This document shows, piece by piece, positions 7,235 through 14,582 of a stretch of DNA of 18,103 bases; position 1 is the stretch's first letter; every line of letters begins with the position of its first letter. The stretch is from the NCBI GenBank assembly GCA_041591635.1, contig JBFHRO010000046.1, positions 1-18,103 of the forward strand, read 5' to 3'. A model generated the notes under the pieces. That model worked only from the letters and a program-made list of their open reading frames with translations, was not told where the DNA came from and did no database searches. The translations under genes were made by a program, and so were the position numbers. Source of the stretch: JACKOD01 sp041591635 (GTDB lineage: Bacteria > Pseudomonadota > Gammaproteobacteria > Pseudomonadales > Oleiphilaceae).

Positions 7235-8566
7235 TTACGACGTCTTTCCGCGCACCGCATCCTGCACCGTCATGCCCTGCCACAGGCTGTCCAGTGTGTT
7301 ATCCAGCGCGTCAAAAAGAGGCGCCAGGGTGTCATCGCAGTGAATCCGTTGCAGCAAGTCTTCTTCGTCTTTGCGTATCGTCAAGAGCACATCGGCCAGA
7401 CGTATCTGGTCCAATGAACGCCCGGGAACCAGCAAATCCCCTTTTTCGCCAGCCACTTCGATCAAGCCGTGACGGATCATTTTATCGGTCACCCGGCGTG
7501 TGACGGTGGCGGGAACCCGCATGGCCGCTTCCAGCCCCAACTGTGACAGCGGTGTTTTGCCGGCGTCAAAAGGCCGAGCGATTTGCAGCATCACCGCCAG
7601 CGCGAGCTTCTCCAGTAAAGCCGAGGACTCGGAGGCCTTATAGGTGCGGGTGATATGAGCGGCATTCTGATGGTAGTAGCTCACACTGGCACCCACCAGC
7701 AGCACGAGCCAGCTGACGTAAACCCAAATGAGCATCACAATGCTCACGGCAAAACTGGAGTAAATCGCCTCGTACTGCGCTGATTTGACCACAAATGAAG
7801 CAAACAGCACCCCACTGGCCTGCCAGCCCAGACCGCCCACCAACCCGCCAATCAGTGCACTCTTGAAGCTCACCCGGGTGTTGGGAATAAAGATAAACAC
7901 AAACACAAAGGCACCGGTGATCAGCAGCAAAGGCGTCATTTTGGTGAGGGACGCAAACAGGGTTCCAAAGGGCTCGATGGCAATCAGGCTCTGAATCAGA
8001 CTGGAGCTCATGATGGTGGCAGTCGTACCTATGGCCGAAACCACGAGCACCGGGCCAATCAGGATCACACTGAGGTAGTTGCTGAAGCGCTGCCCAAATG
8101 AACGCATATTGGGCACACGCCAAATGTAGTTAAATGAGCGCTCTATTTTCTGCACCAGCGAGATCACGGTGTAAATCAGCATGATCAGGCCAACCGAGCC
8201 CAGCACCCCCACCTTGATGTTGTCGACAAACTGCAACACGTTGTTGGCGATGGAAAGCCCCTTCTCCCCCATGGGTTCAAAAAAGTTATGCAGCAAGGGG
8301 GTCAGGCGATTATGCACGCCGAGGGACTTGAGCACCGAGAAGCTCAGTGCCAGCATGGGCACGACCGACAACATGGTGGTGTAGACCAGGCTCATGGCAT
8401 GCAGGGTCAGGTTACCGCTGACGATATCCCGCACCACGGCATAGAGCACCCGCAAGGTTTTGCGCACCGCACGCTCAAGCGGGTTTTCGGGGTTCACAGG
8501 CTCGCTTAGCAGCGCCTGCTCCATCAGTTCAAGTTTGTGGATCAAGCTGTTGTGCGATGATTCCAT
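7235..8566 (-). CDS. YihY/BrkB-family inner-membrane protein with C-terminal winged-helix-like region
   Basis: A 443-residue member of the YihY/virulence factor BrkB (UPF0761) family. The conserved core covers about residues 35-310 with roughly six membrane segments. Hallmarks include LHAMSLVYTTMLSVVPMLAL near 56-75, FNYIWRV, and the late segments IYSSFAVSIVMLIWVYVSWL. The name BrkB reflects an old link to serum resistance in Bordetella; it is not an RNase (RNase BN was misassigned). Beyond the membrane core, about 120 residues form a soluble C-terminal region (RRVTDKMIRHGLIEVAGEKG, VPGRSLDQIRLADVLLTIRK) that reads like a winged helix and is absent from the shorter enteric YihY. AAGGA lies 11 bases before the ATG. 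It is 87 bases downstream of the hybrid kinase gene on the same strand, so the two may be co-transcribed. Function unknown. Confidence 0.9.
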   Translation of the reverse strand: MESSHNSLIHKLELMEQALLSEPVNPENPLERAVRKTLRVLYAVVRDIVSGNLTLHAMSLVYTTMLSVVPMLALSFSVLKSLGVHNRLTPLLHNFFEPMGEKGLSIANNVLQFVDNIKVGVLGSVGLIMLIYTVISLVQKIERSFNYIWRVPNMRSFGQRFSNYLSVILIGPVLVVSAIGTTATIMSSSLIQSLIAIEPFGTLFASLTKMTPLLLITGAFVFVFIFIPNTRVSFKSALIGGLVGGLGWQASGVLFASFVVKSAQYEAIYSSFAVSIVMLIWVYVSWLVLLVGASVSYYHQNAAHITRTYKASESSALLEKLALAVMLQIARPFDAGKTPLSQLGLEAAMRVPATVTRRVTDKMIRHGLIEVAGEKGDLLVPGRSLDQIRLADVLLTIRKDEEDLLQRIHCDDTLAPLFDALDNTLDSLWQGMTVQDAVRGKTS

Positions 8567-8653
8567 GCCAGGAGCAATCCTTTATCTGTATCTGTTGAAG
8601 GGAAGTGGGCCGCCACTGGGCCATCGCGACCTTGCAGCCGCGCCCATCATAAC

Positions 8654-11542
8654 CTACACCGGGCATTCATCAAGGTAGCGTTGCAACTCCCGAGTCAATT
8701 TCTGCAGCTCATCCATCACCCAGGGCGCCCATTCCGCGGCACCTGCCTTATCCTTGTTGTGGTGCAGTTCTTCCAGACGGGCTGCCAAATCGCGCAAACG
8801 GGTGGCCGAGATATTCGCCGCCCCCCCTTTGAGCGAATGGGCCAAGCGGTACAGCAACTCTTCGTTGTCCACCGACACGGCGGCTGAATACTCTTGCTCA
8901 AAACGGGAAAAGGTTGCAATGAAGGTGGTCAGAATGCGAGGAATGATGTGCTTGTGGGCACTGAAACGCTTAAGCAGGTCCTGGGTATCAAAGGTGGGGC
9001 TGCGCTTATTGATATGCAGAGCCGATTGCGCCAGCGCACTGATACCTTGCCCCCGGTCTTGCTCTGTGGTCTTGTCGTTCATCTTGTCCCCCTCATTGGG
9101 TGTATCTGTGAGGCTTTCTGACAACCTCAACTCTTCCAGGCAGCTTTCCTCCTGCTTGCGTTCGGACAGGAGCGCCGCAGCGACCGGTGCCGGCACAGAA
9201 GGTCTCTGACTGCCTTTAGTCGCGCCCAACAGGGCCGGATTGCACCATTTACGAATCATGGCGAGCAAGCGGTCATTCTCGATCGGCTTGGTAAGAAAAT
9301 CGCTCATACCGGCCTCCAGGCAGCGGCGTTTTTCTTCGATAGTCGCATTCGCCGTCAAGGCGATCACCGGAATATCCTTGCCGTACAGCTCGCGAATCCG
9401 GCGCGTCGCCACATAGCCGTCCATAACGGGCATATGGGCATCCATCAGAATCAGATCAAAAGGCACAGACTGGTGCTCAATCATCGATAAGGCATGGCGC
9501 CCATTGTCGGCCACCTGCACCTGATAGCCGCCTTGTTCCAGCACTTCACGCGCCACCACCTGGTTGAGCACGTTGTCTTCCACCACCAGTATCCGCAAGG
9601 AATGCTCCTCGTCAGCGATTTTCTTGCCTGCCAAGGCATCTTGCCTGGCAAAATCATGCAAATCGCTCTCAGCGGCGAGCTTCAGGCTCTCCACCACCCG
9701 AGCCAGCAGCACAGGTTTGCTCAGCACCGCCGCGATCCCATGGTGACCCGGCTGGAACTCGGGCTTCTCTTGCTGGCGAATACTGACCACCGGAATAAGA
9801 CGGCAATCATGCTTTTCGCCCGTCAGCAGCGCCTCATGCAACTCGTTCACAGTGACATCACTGCTGCTGACATCTAAAAAGAGCGCCACACGCCCTTGCA
9901 TCTCGTCGAGCCGCAAAAGCAGCTCACTGGCACGCCCGTATAAAGTGACCCGCGTTTTCAGCTGTCGCAATACCCGCACCAGCTCGCCGCAGGCCCGACC
10001 ATCGCCAATCACCACCGCCGAACCGAAGGGGTTGTCGAACCTGGTATGAGGCGTACCGTAGGAATCATCGGCACGATCCAGCTCCAGATAGAATGAGAAC
10101 TCACTGCCCGCGCCGACACTACTCAAGAGGGTGATCTCGCCACCCATGAGCTCAACCAGACGCTTGCAGATAGCCAATCCCAACCCGGTACCGCCAAAGC
10201 GGCGTGTCGTGGAGCCATCGGCCTGGGTAAAGGCGTAAAAAAGCTTTTTCTGCGCACTGTCGCTGATGCCAATGCCTGTATCGGTCACCCGGAACAGCAA
10301 TCGCACGCTGCGGGAATTGCTGTGCTCACGCGTTATCGAGACCGTCACCTCGCCCCGGTCGGTAAACTTGATCGCGTTGCTGACAAGATTGATCAACACC
10401 TGGCTAATGCGGTGGGGGTCTCCGATCAGGCGATTGGGTATATGCGGATCGATACTAAAGAGTAAATCCAGTTTTTTGTCCGCTGCAGCTACGGCCTCCA
10501 CGTCGGCGAGCTTTTCTATGACCTTGGCAAATTCGAACTCGGTATGTTCGAGTTCCAGCTTGTTGGCCTCGATTTTGGAAAAATCCAGAATATCGGTGAT
10601 CAGTGCCAGCAACATGTCGGCCGAATTCTTGATGCGCCGGACATAGCCGCTCTGGCGCACATCCATGTTGGTGCGGGCAAGCAGTTCCGACAAGCCGATG
10701 ATGGCATTCATGGGAGTGCGAATCTCATGACTCATGTTCGCCAGGAATTCACTTTTGGCACTGTCGGCTTTTTGCGCCTCATCACGGGCAAGTTCAGCCT
10801 CCTGACGTTCATGCTCAAGACTGCGGTTCTTTTCGACCAGGGCCGCTTCGGCGACCTGAGCCTGGCGCAAACTCTCGTTGTAGGCGGCAATGAACTGCCC
10901 TAACTCATCCGTCGAGTGCCACTCCACGGGCACACGCACCCCGCGGGCTTTCAGGGCATCAATGGAATCGCGCACCTTGTTAAGCGGTTTGAGAACGGTC
11001 GCCCGCAGCGCCAGAATGAAACCCACCAGAAAAATGGCCACGTAGATAATAAACAGCAGCAGTTCCTTCAGCAGTCGCGCCGTCAATTCGTTGCCCACGC
11101 TCGACACATCGACAATCACTTCCAGAAAACCGGTACGCAGCAGATCACCTTCGTATTCCTGCACCACACTGGCGCTGATACGATGCTGGTATTCAAGCAA
11201 AGGTTCATCAAGGGCCTGACAGGTCCCCACTTCGCGACTCTCCCGCACCAGATCGCCAAAGCTTTCGAGTTCATCCAGTCGTGCACACACCAGATTTTCG
11301 GTTGCCTCCAGGGTGCGCATGATTGACAGAGTAGATTTGCGATCGAACTGCCACAGCGGGATCGCCAGCTGGTTAGCCACCTGATTGACAAACAGCTCAA
11401 GCTGTTCCAGCCGATCATCACGCATTTCCTGGATTTTGAGCGATACATACACCAGGTTCGCTAACACCAGCAAAACCACCAAGGGCAAGGCTGCAGCAAA
11501 CAAAAACTTGACGACGAGCGAGGATCCCCTAAGAAACGTCAT
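8654..11542 (-). CDS. Hybrid sensor histidine kinase with two receivers and HPt (BarA/GacS-like architecture)
   Basis: A 962-residue tripartite membrane kinase. TM1 is at about 10-33, a periplasmic sensor domain at 34-158, TM2 at 159-179, then HAMP at about 180-233 and a coiled coil. The HisKA H-box is SHEIRTPMNAIIG with phosphorylatable His272. The HATPase has NLVSNAIKF (385-393), DTGIGI (421-426) and GGTGLGLAI (450-458). A first receiver-like domain (about 505-625) keeps Asp557, Ser587 and Lys609 but only one acidic residue (Asp514) in the metal pocket. The second receiver (about 649-768) is complete: Glu655/Asp656, Asp701, Thr730, Lys752. HPt at about 855-955 has AHSLKGGAAN with His902. 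A His-Asp-His relay to a separate response regulator is expected; none is encoded nearby, so the partner is unlinked. The start ATG at 11542 has only a weak Shine-Dalgarno. BarA/GacS is a likeness in layout, not a proven orthology. Confidence 0.93.
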   Translation of the reverse strand: MTFLRGSSLVVKFLFAAALPLVVLLVLANLVYVSLKIQEMRDDRLEQLELFVNQVANQLAIPLWQFDRKSTLSIMRTLEATENLVCARLDELESFGDLVRESREVGTCQALDEPLLEYQHRISASVVQEYEGDLLRTGFLEVIVDVSSVGNELTARLLKELLLFIIYVAIFLVGFILALRATVLKPLNKVRDSIDALKARGVRVPVEWHSTDELGQFIAAYNESLRQAQVAEAALVEKNRSLEHERQEAELARDEAQKADSAKSEFLANMSHEIRTPMNAIIGLSELLARTNMDVRQSGYVRRIKNSADMLLALITDILDFSKIEANKLELEHTEFEFAKVIEKLADVEAVAAADKKLDLLFSIDPHIPNRLIGDPHRISQVLINLVSNAIKFTDRGEVTVSITREHSNSRSVRLLFRVTDTGIGISDSAQKKLFYAFTQADGSTTRRFGGTGLGLAICKRLVELMGGEITLLSSVGAGSEFSFYLELDRADDSYGTPHTRFDNPFGSAVVIGDGRACGELVRVLRQLKTRVTLYGRASELLLRLDEMQGRVALFLDVSSSDVTVNELHEALLTGEKHDCRLIPVVSIRQQEKPEFQPGHHGIAAVLSKPVLLARVVESLKLAAESDLHDFARQDALAGKKIADEEHSLRILVVEDNVLNQVVAREVLEQGGYQVQVADNGRHALSMIEHQSVPFDLILMDAHMPVMDGYVATRRIRELYGKDIPVIALTANATIEEKRRCLEAGMSDFLTKPIENDRLLAMIRKWCNPALLGATKGSQRPSVPAPVAAALLSERKQEESCLEELRLSESLTDTPNEGDKMNDKTTEQDRGQGISALAQSALHINKRSPTFDTQDLLKRFSAHKHIIPRILTTFIATFSRFEQEYSAAVSVDNEELLYRLAHSLKGGAANISATRLRDLAARLEELHHNKDKAGAAEWAPWVMDELQKLTRELQRYLDECPV

Positions 11543-11572
11543 GGGCCTGCAGATTCCTGAAATGTTTAGATC

Positions 11573-11601
11573 AGAATAGACACCAATCGATTGATATACA
11601 A
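11573..11601 (-). promoter_or_regulatory. Weak promoter candidate for the hybrid kinase gene
   Basis: Read on the - strand, TTGTAT (11596-11601) and TATTCT (11573-11578) are separated by 17 bases. Each fits the sigma-70 consensus only in part (3 of 6 and 4 of 6). Position 30-60 bases before the start codon supports it; the sequence alone is weak. Confidence 0.25.
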
Positions 11602-11631
11602 AGCGCCCCGCTTATCTCTGGGGTAGCCTAT

Positions 11632-11691
11632 AGTAGCTGGCTACAAGCAGTAGGTGGCTACAGGATGTATAGTAGGTGGCTACAGGATGTA
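11632..11691. repeat. Short tandem repeats between the hybrid kinase and tpm
   Basis: A 21-base unit, AGTAGGTGGCTACAGGATGT plus A, occurs identically at 11649-11669 and 11671-11691 (period 22). A third, shortened and diverged copy begins at 11632 (AGTAGCTGGCTACAAGC). Each copy has a small dyad, GTAG-N4-CTAC. TATAGT boxes fall at 11629-11634 and 11668-11673. The array lies in the space between two divergent genes, so it may be a regulator-binding site; it may also be simple slippage duplication. Confidence 0.7.
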
Positions 11692-11725
11692 GCATCGATA
11701 TTGCGCAGACAAAGAGGCGACCACC

Positions 11726-12385
11726 ATGCACCGGGAATTCTGGGAAGACAAATGGACCCGTAACGAAATCGGTTTTCATCAGACCAGCGTCAATCAGTAT
11801 CTGGTCAACTACTGGCACCAGGTGTCATGTGCCGGTCAGGAGCAGGTGCTGATTCCCCTGTGCGGCAAAAGCCACGACATGCTCTGGCTGAATCAGAAGG
11901 GCCATCGGATTCTGGGCGTGGAGTGGAGTGCAGTAGCCTGTCGCCAGTTTTTCGAGGAAGCCGGACTGACGGCCCAGGTCACGCCAGGAACCCCTTTTAG
12001 CCGCTACCGGCATCAGGACATGGAGCTCTGGTGTGGCGATTTCTTTGACCTCAGCCCAGGCGCCACCCACGACATCCGCCTGGTATTCGACCGCGCGGCA
12101 CTGATTGCCCTGCCGCACAGCCTGCGTGATCGCTATGCAACCCACCTCAAGACCCTGCTTAAACCCGGCAGCCGGATACTCCTGGTTACGCTGGAGTATC
12201 CTCAGGAAGAAATGGCCGGCCCGCCCTTTTGCGTCACCGATGAAGAAGTCAAACGCTTGTTTGCGGATCGCTTTTCAATCGAGCTGATTCACACCCAATC
12301 CCTTGGGCGCGATGACCCCTTTGCCAAACGCAAGGGGCTCAGTTATCTGTTCGAAAAGGTTTTTTTGCTTTCTTCAGCAGCCTGA
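11726..12385 (+). CDS. tpm: Thiopurine S-methyltransferase (bacterial TPMT)
   Basis: A 219-residue class I SAM-dependent methyltransferase. Bacterial TPMT methylates thiopurines and has been linked in Pseudomonas and relatives to methylation of selenium and tellurium oxyanions, so a detoxification role is likely. Family marks are the N-terminal FWEDKWTRNEIGFHQTSVN, the SAM-binding VLIPLCGKSHDMLWL (41-55) followed by GVEWS (64-68), VFDRAALIALP in the middle, and a typical total length. The cytosolic location follows from the absence of a signal peptide. Translation start at 11726 is supported by GAGG at 11714-11717. It is divergent from the hybrid kinase gene and separated from prkA by 236 bases, so it is probably its own unit. 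I see no T-tailed hairpin after it. Confidence 0.93.
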   Translation: MHREFWEDKWTRNEIGFHQTSVNQYLVNYWHQVSCAGQEQVLIPLCGKSHDMLWLNQKGHRILGVEWSAVACRQFFEEAGLTAQVTPGTPFSRYRHQDMELWCGDFFDLSPGATHDIRLVFDRAALIALPHSLRDRYATHLKTLLKPGSRILLVTLEYPQEEMAGPPFCVTDEEVKRLFADRFSIELIHTQSLGRDDPFAKRKGLSYLFEKVFLLSSAA

Positions 12386-12460
12386 GTGCCGACAATTTAC
12401 TCAATCTTAATGATCAGAATCTGTCCAAGGTTACAAATCACGACTAAGCTGAAAATAGAT

Positions 12461-12610
12461 TGCCACGGCGAGCCAGACGCTGTTTTCGCAGACAGACAGG
12501 CGGTTACGCCCGCATGGGCAAGGTGGTCGGGCTCGGGATGCGACGAGTATCCGGCCAGTGCGGCAGAAGGTTTCAACGCATCCGGCAGGGTGATTTGGTA
12601 TCAGGTTTAA
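12461..12610 (+). promoter_or_regulatory. Possible structured leader upstream of prkA
   Basis: The 236 bases between tpm and prkA have no convincing gene. Two long-range perfect pairings stand out: CGAGCC (12469-12474) with GGCTCG (12530-12535), and GGATGCG (12536-12542) with CGCATCC (12577-12583). The second helix starts at the base right after the first one ends. Small hairpins GGCG-GTTA-CGCC and GCCC-GCAT-GGGC sit inside the first. I could not match it to a known riboswitch class. A CTAAGCT element (12444-12450), 5 of 7 to a sigma-S -10 box, lies just upstream. Confidence 0.35.
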
Positions 12611-12621
12611 GGGGAAGCCAT

Positions 12622-14544
12622 ATGAGTCTTTTCAATCATTTCAAAGCACGCTATGAATCGACGAAAGAAGAGGAGTACTCGCTGGAAGAGTACCTCGAAA
12701 TGTGCAAAAAAGACCCGTCCGTGTATGCCTCCGCCGCCGAGCGCTTGCTGCTGGCCATCGGCGAGCCGGAATTTGTGGATACGTCACTCGACCCGCGCCT
12801 GAGCCGGATTTTTTCCAACAAGATTATCAAGCGCTATCAGGAGTTCGATGACTTCTACGGCATGGAAGAATGCGTCGAGCAGATAGTGTCTTTCTTCAAG
12901 CATGCGGCCCAGGGCCTCGAAGAGAAGAAGCAGATTCTGTATCTGCTGGGCCCGGTCGGGGGCGGCAAGTCGTCCCTGGCAGAAAAACTCAAGGCGCTGA
13001 TGCAAAAGGTTCCCTTTTACGCCATCAAGGGATCGCCGGTGCACGAGTCGCCGCTGGGACTGTTCAATGCCGCCGAAGACGGCCCCATTCTCGAAGAGGA
13101 ATACGGCATCCCCAAACGCTATTTGCGTTCGATCATGTCGCCTTGGGCAGTCAAGCGCCTGCACGAGTTTAACGGTGACATCAGCAAGTTCCGGGTGGTG
13201 AAGGTCTGGCCCTCGATTCTGGATCAGATCGCCATTGCCAAAACCGAGCCTGGCGATGAAAACAACCAGGATATCTCGGCATTGGTGGGCAAGGTCAACA
13301 TTCGCATGCTGGAGGAATATCCCCAGCACGATCCGGATGCCTACAGCTTCAGCGGTGGCCTGTGCCATGCCAACCAGGGCATGCTGGAATTCGTTGAGAT
13401 GTTCAAGGCTCCCATCAAGGTGCTGCACCCGCTGCTGACCGCAACCCAGGAAGGCAACTACAACACCACCGAAGGCATGAGTGCCGTACCCTTTGAAGGG
13501 ATTATTCTGGCCCACTCCAACGAGTCTGAGTGGCAATCGTTTCGCAACAATCGCAATAACGAGGCATTCCTTGACCGTATCTATATCGTCAAGGTGCCCT
13601 ACTGCCTGCGGATCAGCGAAGAGGTGAAGATCTACGAAAAACTGCTCAAGAACAGCTCGCTCTCGGGAGCACCGTGCGCCCCCGACACCCTGCACATGCT
13701 GGCACAGTTTTCGGTGTTGTCGCGCCTCAAAGAGCCCGAGAACTCGATCATTTATTCGAAAATGAAGGTCTACGACGGCCAGAACATCAAGGACACCGAC
13801 CCCAAAGCCAAGTCGATTCAGGAGTACAAGGATGCGGCGGGCGTCACCGAAGGCATGGACGGTCTTTCAACCCGCTTTGCCTTCAAGATTCTGTCGAAGG
13901 TGTTTAACTTTGACACGACCGAAGTAGCCGCCAACCCGGTACATCTGTTGTACGTCATTGAACGCCAGATCGAACAGGAGCAGTTCCCGCCCGAAGCCAC
14001 CGAGCGTTATCTGCGGTTTATCAAGGAATTCCTCGCGCCTCATTATGTCTCGTTCATTGGCAAGGAAATCCAGACCGCGTACCTCGAATCCTATTCCGAG
14101 TACGGCCAGAACATCTTTGATCGTTATGTCACCTATGCCGACTTCTGGATTCAGGATCAGGAATACCGCGATCCGGAAACCGGCGAAATTCTGAACCGGT
14201 CATCCATCAACGAAGAACTGGAAAAAATCGAAAAGCCTGCCGGTATCAGCAACCCCAAGGACTTTCGCAACGAAATCGTCAACTTTGTGCTGCGGGCACG
14301 AGCCAACAACGCCGGCAAGAATCCCTCATGGGTCAGCTACGAAAAACTGCGTACGGTCATCGAGAAAAAGATGTTCTCCAACACCGAAGACCTGCTGCCG
14401 GTCATCTCGTTCAACCCCAAGGCTTCCAACGAGGACAAACGCAAGCATGGCGAGTTCGTCGATCGCATGATTGCCAGAGGCTACACCGAGAAGCAGGTGC
14501 GTCTGCTCGCCGAGTGGTATTTGCGCGTCAGAAAATCGCAATAG
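12622..14544 (+). CDS. prkA: PrkA/YeaG family AAA+ serine protein kinase
   Basis: A 640-residue protein, matching the usual length of PrkA/YeaG (about 640). The N-terminal AAA+ module has a Walker A motif GPVGGGKS at residues 110-117 and the conserved stretch QGMLEFVEMFKAPIKVLHPL at 252-271 as the Walker B region. The C-terminal part (about 430-640) is the PrkA kinase-like domain. Family members are described as serine protein kinases; the Bacillus protein has also been reported to act as an ATP-dependent protease, so the reaction is not settled. In E. coli the homologue is tied to nitrogen starvation and sigma-S. The start at 12622 is chosen because AAGGGG lies just upstream and MSLFNHFKARYES is the conserved N-terminus; the frame is open 54 codons further up without a better start. 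First gene of a trio with yeaH and spoVR. Confidence 0.95.
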   Translation: MSLFNHFKARYESTKEEEYSLEEYLEMCKKDPSVYASAAERLLLAIGEPEFVDTSLDPRLSRIFSNKIIKRYQEFDDFYGMEECVEQIVSFFKHAAQGLEEKKQILYLLGPVGGGKSSLAEKLKALMQKVPFYAIKGSPVHESPLGLFNAAEDGPILEEEYGIPKRYLRSIMSPWAVKRLHEFNGDISKFRVVKVWPSILDQIAIAKTEPGDENNQDISALVGKVNIRMLEEYPQHDPDAYSFSGGLCHANQGMLEFVEMFKAPIKVLHPLLTATQEGNYNTTEGMSAVPFEGIILAHSNESEWQSFRNNRNNEAFLDRIYIVKVPYCLRISEEVKIYEKLLKNSSLSGAPCAPDTLHMLAQFSVLSRLKEPENSIIYSKMKVYDGQNIKDTDPKAKSIQEYKDAAGVTEGMDGLSTRFAFKILSKVFNFDTTEVAANPVHLLYVIERQIEQEQFPPEATERYLRFIKEFLAPHYVSFIGKEIQTAYLESYSEYGQNIFDRYVTYADFWIQDQEYRDPETGEILNRSSINEELEKIEKPAGISNPKDFRNEIVNFVLRARANNAGKNPSWVSYEKLRTVIEKKMFSNTEDLLPVISFNPKASNEDKRKHGEFVDRMIARGYTEKQVRLLAEWYLRVRKSQ

Positions 14545-14569
14545 TGGCGTTATGCCGCTGACAGGTGCC

Positions 14570-14582
14570 GGAGGTAATTATG
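14570..14582 (+). promoter_or_regulatory. Shine-Dalgarno that fixes the yeaH start
   Basis: GGAGGT at 14570-14575 is a nearly ideal ribosome-binding site in front of ATG 14580. It lies downstream of an in-frame GTG at 14565, which argues against that codon as start. Confidence 0.75.

Noticed and set aside
11632..11691. CRISPR array
   Set aside because: Only two identical copies with no spacers between them and one diverged copy; no cas genes.
12461..12610. Known riboswitch (c-di-GMP, TPP, SAH, Moco, glycine)
   Set aside because: None of the conserved core motifs of these classes can be read in the sequence.
12460..12621. 54-codon N-terminal extension of PrkA
   Set aside because: The frame is open but the extension is Arg/Gly-rich and unlike PrkA; ATG 12622 has a strong ribosome-binding site and the conserved family N-terminus.
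12386..12621. Sigma-54 promoter for prkA, as might be expected from E. coli yeaG
   Set aside because: I looked for the GG-N10-GC pattern with TGGCAC and TTGC boxes and found no convincing match.
12784..13695. Long open frame of 303 codons on the - strand
   Set aside because: It lies wholly antisense to prkA, whose protein matches a known family along its length; the antisense product has no recognisable motif and the openness follows from codon bias.
14565..14579. GTG start for YeaH
   Set aside because: The GGAGGT site lies downstream of it and correctly positioned for ATG 14580.
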